Assembly (NCBI GenBank): GCA_965178125.1
Contig: OZ237763.1
Coordinates: 744,001 to 808,000 of the forward strand
DNA length: 64,000 nt
Reading direction: 5' to 3'
Source of the DNA: Bilabrum cf. latius
Taxonomy: Eukaryota > Bigyra: Bicosoecida > Bigyra > Bicosoecida
In this document: in pieces, positions 32,751-42,643 of the stretch
Position numbering within the stretch: position 1 is the first letter of the stretch
Layout of the letters: each line of letters opens with the position of its first letter
Notes under the pieces: model-generated
What the model was told of the DNA's origin: nothing
The model's input: only the letters and a program-made list of their open reading frames with translations
Database searches by the model: none
Position numbers and translations under genes: made by a program

Positions 32751-35700
32751 ATGGGCTGTAGCAGCTCTAGCTTCTGCGTGGGAGAGGATTTCGATGGAGT
32801 GGTACAATCGGCACGTCGCTCGGATAGCATCGCCACCGCATCGGCTGCCTCTTCATTAGACGAGATGGTCCGCGTGAAATTGGAGAGCAATATTATGCCA
32901 TGTGGCATCTTGGGCGTAAGCCAGCGCTCAAGCGCGGGTAGCGACATGGTGGAGCTTCGAAAGGTACCAGGCGTGCAGCTAAGCGCAGCGAGCCGTCTGG
33001 AGTCCCTCATCCAACGATGCGTCCGAATTTCAGTGCTAACCGATGCCGTATCTCGACGACAAGTCACAATTATCCTGCGGCGCCTACTGCATATCGTTTT
33101 GACGCCGCTGTGTGCTCCTGACAGGCCGGACCCTGCCGCACCGAATCCAATCCCGGATTGTGCGGAGCAAGTGGCTGCGAGAGCGATTGCAGCCTGCTTG
33201 ATAGGAAGTATGCGAAAGTTTGTTCAAAAAGCTCGGCATTGGCCGCCGCAGCTTCGTCAATCGGTAGCATCAGCCATCGATGCCGGGGTTGCTCTTCACG
33301 AGAACCCCGCAAAGACTTCTACGCCTGGTACGCCAGCTGCGCCGACTAACCGCTCGCTGGAGCGAGCTAGAGGTTTGCAGCATGATGCTTACATTCGAAG
33401 CTTGTATTTTTAGCCGCCCTTTGCCAAGGGGGGGTTCGGTCGCGTTGCCCTTGCTACGGAAAGCGAAGCGGTGAAGTCGGAGCCCTCAGCCTCCGGGAGT
33501 AGATCCAAGGCCGCCAACGCGCTTGCGATGGTACCTAATGGTAGTAATGGCGTACTTGCGAGCGAAGCTTCGTCCGAATCTGCAGCAGGTGCCTTGAAAC
33601 TAGCAGGTTCTGGAAAAAGCGCAGGGAGCCGAAAGTGCGACGTCAACGACTCTACAGGCATGGACAGCAGCGCCGCCAGCCCTGGTAGTGTTTTTGTGGT
33701 TAAATCGGTAGACCTCGAGGCGCTGCGACGGCGAGAGTCCAATATGCTTCAAAGATGTCTTCAAGTGAGTGAAGCGCCGATTGCGCCACGTTTTACCGTT
33801 CTTTGAGGGCATCGTCCGGCTCGCCGTCTTCAACTGCAAGCACAAGCATATGCTTTTTCATTTTCTCCGCAACCCAATTTCATGTGCGCAGGAACCGATG
33901 CTGGCCGCGCTTGCTTCGCTGCACGGCAACCCGTATGTAGCCAGAATCCACGGATGGACGACAACTCGCACACAGCTTGTCGTCGCGCAAGAATTTGTGC
34001 CGGGTGGAGATCTATATTCTCTGCTGAAAGGAATCCGTCGTATTCCGGAGCGCAAGGCGGCGTCGATGATCGCCGAGGTCATTGTCGCCCTGGCGCACCT
34101 GCACCGGCTAGGCATCTTGCATCGGGACCTGAAGAGCGAGAACGTGCTCATCTCTGCCGACGGGCATCTGAAGCTCATCGACTTTGGCCTAGCTGCGGAC
34201 GAACTGGAGCTTCTGTCCCGTCCCAGCAGCAGGAGCGGGCGGCAGCTGGTGCCGCGCGGCAGCATCGAGCGGTGGCAGGCTGCCATCAAGCTCAGGCGGG
34301 GTGGCGAGGGGGATGGCGAGGAAATGCAAAGGTAGCGCCACGGCAAGGCAGCGGAGAAGAGTGGTACAGAGCACAGCGGCGGCGTGGGGCACGGGGGAGG
34401 TGCAGCGCACGGTGGTGCGGGGGCTGCAGCAGGGCATTGGCTCGCCCTGGATCCCGTGACCCGCGCCAAACCGGCCGACGTGGATGCCTTCAGGAAGGCC
34501 CGCAGGCAGGAGAAGAGGCAGGCGCGGAAGGGTAAGGGGAAGGGGGGAGAGATCGCCCCCCAGCGCAAGAGGGGCGGTCAGCAGGCGCAGAAGCGCGGAG
34601 GCAACGATCAGGGCTAGGCCGGGGCAGGAGGTCACGGAAGGAGGGCGCACGGGCCGGGTCATGCCCCGCCCCCTCACTCGTCACACCACAACAACCACCA
34701 GCAATGGTAGCGGGGTCAGGAAGGGTACGCCCGACAGGGGCCCGCCGGGGGCGAGGGCGCACTGCCACTGAGTGCCGGTAGTGCTGGGGTGGCCGCGGGT
34801 GGGGGGCGAGGGGCAGGGTTGGATCAGGTGTCCCAAGTGACGGTCACCGGTGCTGCTGGAGGCGTTGTTGCCTCCTCTCGAGTGACCTCCAACCGGAGCC
34901 AGCCCGTGTACCAGGGCACAGGGACCGCGATGCAGTCGGGCATGGTGTCCATGTCGATCGGGGGAGGCACCAGCTCGAGGCAGATGCAGCAGGGGCCGGG
35001 CGGGAGCTCGGGGCAGGGGTCCAGTGGCGGATCTGGGTCTGGGTCTGGGTCTGGGTCTGGGTCTGGGTCTGGGTCTGGCGGCAACACAGGCAGCGGGAGT
35101 GGAAGTGGAAGTGGAAGCGGAAGTGGCCTGTTTCCCGGGGCAATCGCAGGGATGGACGGACTGAGCCCGAGCAACAGCAGCATGCGGGCAGGGGGCGGGA
35201 GCGGGGATGCAGGTGGGAAGCAGGGCAGTAACTCGAGCGGCAATTCGAGTGGCAGCGGGGGCAGGACAGGTGGAGGACGAAGAGGAGAAGGTGAAGGGAC
35301 GAATGGCAGCAGCACCGCCACCAGCCAGGGGGTAAGCATCAACAGCGTGGAGTGGGGTGCCGACGGGCGAGTGGACCTGCACCGTGCGCTCGAGATACAC
35401 CGCATGCAGCAGCTCAAGAACCACCGGGGGGGTGCAGCGCACGGTAGTGCATCCAACAGCACAGACGGACAGACAGGCGGCACCGATGCCAGCGACGTGT
35501 GGCAGACCCGAGACCAGGCCTAGGGCCGCTCGCCGGACCTTGCTAGCCAGGATCAGGTGTGGCAGATGGGCCAGGACGGGCGGGGCCTGCTCTCCTCAGA
35601 GACAGACTCTGTCCAGATGAGGTGTGACGTGTGGTCCACCAGCACGGGAGTAGGGCTGCTGCGAGGCGGGCTGGACAGTGGAGGGACCCGGGGGCAGAGC

Positions 35701-36513
35701 GTCGCCACCTCTACCACTAGCACTGCGGGTGGAGGCATACCGCTCGGGGATTCCGTGCCCTCTGTGGCGGGTATGCTTGGCGGGATCGCGCCCAAGGCCG
35801 CCACCGACAGCTCCATCAGTGCGGCTGCAGTGCATCCCGGGGAGGTGACAGGAGTCGCTGCTTCCTTCCGCGGTTAGGCTGGTCTTGCAGCCGCGCTGGT
35901 GGACCGACCTCCGAGCCAGTCGACGCAACACCATCAGCATCACCTTCACCATCACCACCAGCGACAGCAACAGCAGCGCATGTCTGACGGTGAATCGCCA
36001 GTGATGAGCAGCGAGCCGTCGCCCGTGTCTGAGGGTGTGGACGAGGGCACCGGCAGTGCAAGTGCAAGTGGAAGCGGCAGAGGCAGAGGCAGTGGAAGCG
36101 GCAGCGGCAGTGCGAGCTACCTGGCAGCCGGCACTGTCCTCGCGGACCTCACAGGGAACAACCAGCACTCGGGTTCCGCGCTCGTCACACCTCAGGTCGG
36201 CTTGCTCTCGACGACCCCTGGAGCACCGATTCTGGTGCCGAGTATGGCTGTGCGCAGCGGAACGTAGCGTTCCGGCGCCGCGCACCCCTTGGTTCGCGGC
36301 GGCACGACAGATGCAGCCCGCCGGCCCGCCCAGGGGCGCCAGCAGCTGGCAGGTGCGACGTCAATGGGCATGCAGGCCTATGGCAATGCGCGGGGTCTCG
36401 GGTCAGCAGCGGGTCGATCGAGCCGGCAAGGTGCACGCACAGTGGACAACGGGGAGGACAACGGGGACGAGGATGAAGATGAGCAGTCTGGGTTCGAGTC
36501 TGCGTCTGATAGT

Positions 36514-36544
<31 letters not shown>

Positions 36545-38529
36545 TGTCTGAGTCTCACACCGGGGCCCATGGCAGCGCCACCCAGGGGGCCGAGGGCAGG
36601 CTCATGGCCGTGGCCTCTCACAGCCTCCTGCCCAGCACGCCCATGGAGAGCGTGGACCAGTGCCAGGGCGTGGGGCACGAGGAGGGGCCCGGGCTGGGCA
36701 TGCAGGTGCTGGGGAGTCCGGGGACTGTGATGGGTGCCGGGGGGTTCATGGGGGGCAACATCCCCACGCTGGGGTCCGTGACGGTTACAACCGGGTCTTA
36801 GGCAGAGGCCGTGGATGTTCACGGCGAGTTTGGGATAGGCATGCAGGCGCTCAGGGACGCGAGCAGCCCGACTGCCAGAGTACCCGCTGCTGCTGCGGCC
36901 TCGCCTGTCCCGTTTGCAGGGGCACGGGCCGGGGCACAGGCCGGGCCTGCCCACGGCAGCAGCCCGCTGGTTCCCTCTCAGGCTCGCATGGAGGACGAGG
37001 GCGAGGACTCGAGGGGGGCTGCCAACGGGCCTTTTTCTGGTGCTGGAGGACCGGGGCCGAACCAGCGGCAAGCTAAGCTCAAGGGGACGGGGCAGGGCGC
37101 CGCACCCCACCAGCAGCAGAAGCAGAAGAAGGAGACAGATCCGACTGCATCGACCAAGCACGCCGCCGCAGGGAGCGGCCCCAGCCAGGGCCCGCAGCCC
37201 GCCCCAAGCAAGTGGGGGGCCGGTCGGGGCAGCCAGGGCGAGGGCTCCCAGCCCAGCCCTATGGATGTCTCGGACGAGTACCCCTCGGGGAACAGCAGGT
37301 CGGGCGAGGCGCCGCAGTGGAGGCGTTTCTCGGCGGTGGGCACGACCGCCTACTTGGCCCCCGAGCTGATCACGGGGGAGGGGCACGGGTATGCGAGCGA
37401 CTACTGGGCGCTGGGCGTGCTGCTGTTCCAGTGCCTCACAGGCAAGACGCCGTTCAGGGACAAGAGCAGCGTGGGGGGCACGTACAGCAACATCATGTAC
37501 AGGAAGGTGAGATGGCCGCACGGGGCCTGGGAGCGCATGAGTGAGGAGGTCGTGGACCTGCTCGCAAGGCTGCTGGAGCCCAAGGTGCAGGATAGGATCG
37601 GAGGGAAGGGACCCGATGCAGCCTTTGAAGCCCTCAAGCAGCACCCCTGGTTCGCCAAGCACGGAGTGGATTGGGACAAGCTCTACGAGGAGCCGGGGCC
37701 CTATGTGCCAAGGCTGCGGGGCACCATGGACGTGGGGTACTTCGAGTGCGTGCTGGGCCTGTCCGAGATCACCCTGTCCGAGGCGGTGATCGAAGGCGAG
37801 GAGGGCGAGGACAAAAGGGGCAATGCACGCAAGAGCCGCGGCAAGAAGGGGAGCGGGAAGGGGTCCAGCTCAAACGAGGACAAGGAGCTCACCCAGGACG
37901 GACCGGAGATCTCGTACACAAAGCACAAGAAGGCCCGCGACGGGGCTGCAAGGGGCCGAAAGGGCAAGAGTGCTAAGCCAGAGCATGGTAAGGGCTCGGG
38001 AGCGAAGACTGGCAGTCTCGGGCAGCGCGCGGGTGTCTTGCCGGGTGTCAGTGGGAGCACTGGTGGGGTGCCGGGTGTCAGTGGGAGCACTGGTGGAGTG
38101 CCGGGTGTCAGTGGGAGCACTGGTGGAGTGCCGGGTGTCAGTGGGAGCACTGGTGGAGTGCCCAGCGGTGCGGCGGGGACTGCGGGCAGTTCTCAATTCC
38201 GTGGGCTCGGGGCTGCTCTGCAGCAACAACAGCAGCAACAACAGCAGCAACAACAGCGAGCCATGGCGACGAGTGCATCCAGGTCTTCGGGAGGCACTGG
38301 CACTGGCAATGGCACTGGCACTGGAACTGGGACCGGGGCAGGGTCGAGGAGCTCTGCAGCGCCTCCCGTGGACCAGTGGCAGATCGGGGGTGTGATTCCT
38401 AGTGGCAAGAGTCTAGGGAGCGGGCAATCGCCGATGATGCAGTCTGCCAGCGGCAGCCAGCAGCCTGCCCAGAGGCAGTGCACTCCTTTCGAGATGGCGG
38501 CTCCTTCAAGCGAGGACTCGTCGGGTTGA
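32751..38529 (+). CDS. MAST/Greatwall-like AGC protein kinase with ~1040-residue insertion and N-myristoylation signal
   Basis: 1883 aa, exons 32751-33764 and 33892-38529, TGA stop, eight TAGs. The N-terminus MGCSSSSFC is a classic myristoylation plus palmitoylation signal, implying membrane (perhaps ciliary) attachment. The kinase domain is spread out: Gly loop KGGFGRVAL (residues 226-234), about 80-residue insertion, VVK with catalytic Lys 318, then after the intron GGDLYSLLK, AEVIVALAHLH, HRDLKSEN (about 415), DFGLA (about 435), a roughly 1040-residue insertion, then GTTAYLAPEL (about 1490), DYWALGVLLFQCLTGKTPF, RKVRWP and an AGC C-tail. Wording is closest to MAST/IREH kinases; Greatwall and Rim15 also have a long insertion between DFG and APE. 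The TAG at 33411 precedes the Gly loop, and seven more lie in the insertion, so both lobes need read-through. Dispersed motif copies at 34399 and 35431. Confidence 0.88.
33765..33891 (+). other. Spliceosomal intron in kinase gene, 127 nt
   Basis: Donor CAA|GTGAGT, acceptor TGCGCAG|GAA, phase 0. Splicing joins LQRCLQ to EPMLAALASLHG, the alphaC region of the kinase, and restores one frame. An ATG inside the intron is not a start. Confidence 0.85.
34399..34418 (+). repeat. Dispersed 20-bp motif
   Basis: Perfect consensus, phase 0, GAAHGGA, in the kinase activation-segment insertion. Confidence 0.8.
35431..35450 (+). repeat. Dispersed 20-bp motif
   Basis: One mismatch, phase 0, GAAHGSA, in the kinase insertion. 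Confidence 0.8.
38041..38160 (+). repeat. 30-bp coding tandem repeat, 4 copies
   Basis: Four nearly identical 30-bp units encoding PGVSGSTGGV in the kinase C-terminal tail, followed by a Gln run coded by CAA/CAG. Confidence 0.95.
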
Positions 38530-38655
38530 AGTGTCCCATAATCCGGGACCCGGATACGAATGTGAGATCGCAATTGCGATTTAATTGAATCAGAATTTTC
38601 ACTACATTGGAGGAGGGCAGTCATCAGATCTACGCACGCATGCAGTCCGGTTGAT

Positions 38656-40377
38656 TCACCCGGTCACGCTCCCCCTCCTTCCCCTCCTGCCCCTCTGGCC
38701 GCGCGGCACCGCCACCAAATCACCCTCTGCCGCCCCCTCCTCCTGCGATGCCGCCGCCAGCCCTGCCTCCGCAGTGGCCTCCTCCCTCTCCGCCTCCGCC
38801 TCCCGCTGCTCCTTGCTCTCGCCATCACCCTCCTCCCTGCCTGGATCCGCGGCCGCTGCACCCCCCGTGGCTGCCCCCAGGCCCTCGTCCCCCTGCCCAT
38901 CCTCCCACCGCCTGTACCCTTCCAGCCGTGCCCGGTACAGATCGTCCTACCCAGGCCTCGCGGGCAGCAGCCTCAGCAGAGTCGCCCTGTCCATGGCCAG
39001 CAGACGGGCGTCCGTCGAGGCAGTCACCGTGGCTGCCCTGATCCCCCCGCCTAGCAGAGCCAGTTCTCCGAAGCACGACCCCTTGCGCAGGGGAGGGCAG
39101 CAGGGACCCGCCCCCGCACCACCGTGCGATGCACCCTCCCGCTCGGCCATGAGCTCCCCCCTCTCCACGATGAAGCACCTCGCCCCCGCGTCCTCGGCCG
39201 CCTCCCCCTCCCTCAGCACGACGTCGCCCGCCCGCACGTCCACGGTGAGCAGCGAGTCCGCGGCGGCCGCCAGCTCGGGCTCAGTCAGCGACTCGAAGAG
39301 GTCCAGCTCCCGCACGAAGGACATATTGAGCTCCCTCCGGCGGCGGGTCATCCCCACGACCACCTGCTTGAAGGTGGCCCGGTCCAGTCGCCAGCAGGAG
39401 CCCGCCACCGCCCCTCGGACCGTCGCCGCCCTGGGTGCGTCGTACAGGAGGGCCAGATCTCCGAACCCCGCCCCTGGGCCCACCTCCAGAACCTTCCCCG
39501 CGCCCTCCACGAACACGTCGCACCGACCGGTTGCAACCAAATAGTAGTAGTCCCCCGCGTCTCCCTGCCGGATGAGCTCCTCGCCGGCCTCGAAGGGGCA
39601 GGCCTCCATCGCGTGGGCAAGCACCCGCCGCTGCTCCTCTGCCAGGCCTCCGAACAGCGCGTTGGAAGCGAGGTGTCCCAGGATGCTCGCCCAGTCGCGG
39701 CGGCTCTTTTCCACCACGGGAGGCACCCAGGCATCGTCCAGCTCGGTGCCTGTGTCAAACACGCTCCCGCGGCGCTTGCCCCGCCTGGCCCTTGCACGCA
39801 TCTTGGCGGCCTGCTCCTCGTCCACCACGTCGTCTGATGCCGCAGTACCGCTGCTAGACGACCGACCCTGTGCAGCTTCAGCCCCTCCCAGCGCAGCGGC
39901 TGCTGCCAAGGCGGCCGCCTCGGTCTGCTGCTCGGTCAAATCAGCCATGCCAGCGGCCTGGCCGTCTGCCGCACTCCCATCGCCCTCGGCAAGAGCGTGC
40001 GCCGCAACAGCCGCAGCAGCGGCCGCCTCCATGTCTGTTGGGTCGCCTGCTTGACCTGGAAGCTTGTATTCAGTAGCGCCTACCGCGGACGCTCGTCGGC
40101 TTCGTCGCTTCAGCTTGGCCCGGCGTTCCGCTTCTGCGGCTTTCTTCTCTTTCGCAGTCTCGAGCGTAGCTAAAACTGCCTTTTCGATTTCAGCTGCGCT
40201 GTAGTCATCCGTTGCGACTCCTTTCTGCACCAAGGCCATTTTCTTGAGCTCGTGAGCCAGCGCAGCGACCGCAGCTCTGCCCTCTGGTTTCGGTCTCTTC
40301 TTCAGGAGAGCCTGAATGCCTTCATCCAAGGCAGTCTTGATTTCGGGGTGAGATTCCAAGAGTCGACTGAGCGCCAT
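38656..40377 (-). CDS. cAMP-dependent protein kinase regulatory subunit-like protein
   Basis: 573 aa, ATG 40377 (MALSRLLESHPEIKTALDEG), with an in-frame TGA just upstream of this frame's 5' end. Order: an N-terminal helical segment reminiscent of the RIIa/Dpy-30 dimerisation fold (ALLKKRPKPEGRAAVAALAHEL), a linker with KRRGSVFD near residue 195 that looks like the R-subunit inhibitor/phosphorylation site (RRxS), cyclic-nucleotide domain A (cassette FGDLALLYDAPRAAT, usual Glu replaced by Asp) and domain B (FGELALLGGGIRAAT, Glu and Arg intact). Domain B carries an extra EGASHGGAGAGPCC made by the dispersed motif. The one TAG (38947) lies in the final helix region; the frame continues about 95 codons to TGA. 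Without cyclic nucleotide it should inhibit a PKA-type catalytic subunit. It converges with the AGC kinase, 126 bp apart. Confidence 0.85.
39116..39135 (-). repeat. Dispersed 20-bp motif inside a cyclic-nucleotide domain
   Basis: Perfect consensus on the minus strand, phase 0, GASHGGA, inserted between beta strands of domain B just before the FGELAL cassette. Confidence 0.8.
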
Positions 40378-40685
40378 CGCTTGGCACGCTTGGAAATGAT
40401 CGTTGCAGCGCAGCGTGCGCGCAGCGTGTGCCGTTGACGGATTCGTCACAGCCGATGATCCGACCGGAAAGTAGAGGAGAACTCCTGTCAATTGATCTCA
40501 TGTCGTGGTGTTTGATACATTTGATGTTTCAATGAACCGTACATATGGCTTTGGAGCAGTCACCTGCAGGATGCATGCCACTCCAAAAACCAGTATAACC
40601 AAATCATGCATGGCGGTCCAGTATGCCCCCTGCTGCCCCGTATCAGGCACTGTACGTGTCCTGAGAAAACCAGATAGGATCTCAA
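40378..40685. other. Intergenic spacer
   Basis: 308 bp between the start of the PKA-R-like gene and the end of the next minus-strand gene; probably the PKA-R promoter. Nothing else recognised. Confidence 0.4.
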
Positions 40686-41451
40686 TCACTCAGCAGCGGC
40701 TGCTGCGCCACCAGCAGCACCACCAGATGCCTTCTCCACGCGCTCAGTGCGAGAGGCGTTGCGAAGGGCAGCCTCCTTGGCCTGCTACTGCAGCTTCCTG
40801 CGGCTCTCCGCTGCCTTCTCGGCAGCCTCGGCCTCAGCGGTGAACTTCTCGTGGAAGAACATCAGCGCCCGGGTCTGCGAGGTAGGAGTGGCTATCGGCG
40901 AAGGCTCAGGTCGATCCAAGTGCCGCGGTGACAAATGCGCCGTGCCGCAGTGGACCAGAGGCGGCACTCGACACATGCACAACAATATTAATGGTAGCCA
41001 TGGACATGCAAAGGAGGGTCGTCCCCTTCGATTGAAGCAGCGTGGCGCTAGCAAGCCGAGACTTGGAGATTTGAGTCGCTCGCGAGGTGATGCGTCTGTT
41101 CAAACTCACGAACTTGTACAGGAACACGCCGACGGCAACGATGAACAGGATGGAGATCACCGGGACGATACCCTGACCCCTGGGTCCGGAGGCGATAGCA
41201 CCGTCGTCGTTCCGGTTCTTGTTGGTGTACCCGAAATCGACCTCAGTTGGGACCACAAGTCCAAAGAAAAGCCCGATAGCTAGGAGCAAGTTAAAGATGG
41301 CACCAAATTCGCCGCAAGTCGCAGCGCCGCAGGTTGTCTGTGTCGACCAGTGATTGTACCCATCCGAGAATTTCTGGCAACAAACCTCGCACGCGCCCGG
41401 CTCTTTCTTGCCGGATTTGCTTGACTTTGCCGCAACGACTCCGCTCGACAT
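40686..41451 (-). CDS. Small two-transmembrane protein with Cys-rich loop
   Basis: 176 aa, exons 41451-41110 and 40874-40686, TGA stop. The N-terminus is Lys/Ser-rich; a Cys-rich segment (ACEVCCQKF, TTCGAATCGEF) is followed by hydrophobic helix 1 (IFNLLLAIGLFFGLVV, about residues 52-70), a polar loop, helix 2 (IVPVISILFIVAVGVFLY, about 95-113) and a charged Ala/Glu/Lys helix. One TAG at 40785 lies in that helix (RRKLQ-TAG-QAKEAALRN), where Gln keeps a Gln-rich amphipathic pattern. The family is not recognised. Read without splicing, the first exon runs into sequence with no coding character. Confidence 0.7.
40875..41109 (-). other. Spliceosomal intron, 235 nt
   Basis: Donor TTC|GTGAGT, acceptor CCTCGCAG|ACC, phase 0. 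It joins the second membrane helix (FLYKF) to TRALMFFHEKF. Confidence 0.75.
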
Positions 41452-42643
41452 TTCCAATCTGCGAACATGCACACTAGGGGTGGTAAATGAGGGCAAAGAG
41501 AAGCGTTCGCAGCCTTGCCGCAACTTGCAGACGGCACAGTGTGCAACGGCACGAACAGTAATAGAAACTCCACGCAAAACTCAGCCCCGCCGCACCACGA
41601 ACGGGTCAATATAACTCAGGAATATCGCTATTACCCCTCAGATTGCACATGCTTCAACCCAGTTTACACCAAGCCAGGCCAGATACTGAGCGCGCTATTC
41701 GGTTCACCGCAGCTTGCACCCAAACAACAGGATAGTAGCACCGCGCGATTAAGCCCGCGGGATATTCACTCAAATACAAAGACACCAACGCGCGTACAGC
41801 CAACGCATGCCTCACGTAGTCAGCAGAAGGTGCTTTCTACGAATCATCGACGTCGACTACCGGAAATCCCTTTTTTGTAATGTACACGTCACAAATAATG
41901 CAAGGCGAAATGCTGTGCTCAGTTCGCAACGCCTCAACCAGATGCGAGTTAGTACCACAAACTGTTATTAATATTTGCATAGTGTTCCATCCATGCTCCA
42001 AGCGCTACCTTTCCCTCGGCATGGTGCGGCACTGCACGAGACTTTCATAAGCTTGGAGGAGCTCATGATGGAGCAACTCCCGTGCAGGGCATGCAGGGCA
42101 GTTCTCGTCTTTGTTTCTCAAGCCGAGAAACAACGTGCTCCAATTGAATAGAGGCTTGGGGAGTCCGCGTCGACGTATGTGGCGTGCTTGCGCAAAATGC
42201 TCGCCAGTCGCACATCAACGTCCAGAGGGTTGGTATTCAACGGCTGCCTGCTTGCCGCGATAGAGTACCTGAAAGATTGTACTTGCTAGGCTTCAGGTGG
42301 GGCGTACTAGGAGGGCAAAGCTATTGTACTGGCAGCTTCGACAGAGTGGTACATCGATCATATAGCATGGTAGCGAACACCCGGCACGGGTGCAAGGAGC
42401 TTATTGCATGGAGAGTCGGATCCAAAGAGGACGGATACAGACGCTAAGATGCAAGAGAGAAAGCATCTTCATGGCTTATATCACGCATTCTCGTGTATAG
42501 GGGCAGGCATGCTGGTTCGGCCGAAATTGACTGCCGGGAGTCTCGAGCAGTACCCGTGGGCTTCCGCAGCTCGATTTGTGTGTCGCTATATCAAGGGTAA
42601 AACTGCCAAAAATAACGTGGGACGGCGTCAAAGCGCACCGAAA
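41452..42643. other. Long intergenic region, lower GC
   Basis: About 1.2 kb between divergent genes, visibly less GC-rich than the genes, with AT-rich patches such as near 41960-41980. Likely both promoters and 5' UTRs, perhaps with an untranslated first exon of the DENN gene. Short open frames occur, but none I would call coding. No tRNA or rRNA seen. Confidence 0.5.

Noticed and set aside
33769-33891. Kinase start codon within the reading frame before GAACCG
   Set aside because: The segment is an intron (GTGAGT..GCAG); the real upstream exon carries the Gly loop and catalytic Lys.
34204-37335. Kinase insertion as one large intron
   Set aside because: The frame stays free of TGA/TAA for about 3.1 kb, has coding-type repeats and lacks clear GT/AG ends at the domain borders; it is not excluded without RNA data, but is less likely.
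41452-42643. tRNA genes, including a suppressor tRNA-Gln(CUA)
   Set aside because: I looked in this and the other spacers for one and could not recognise any tRNA; reading by eye is not decisive.
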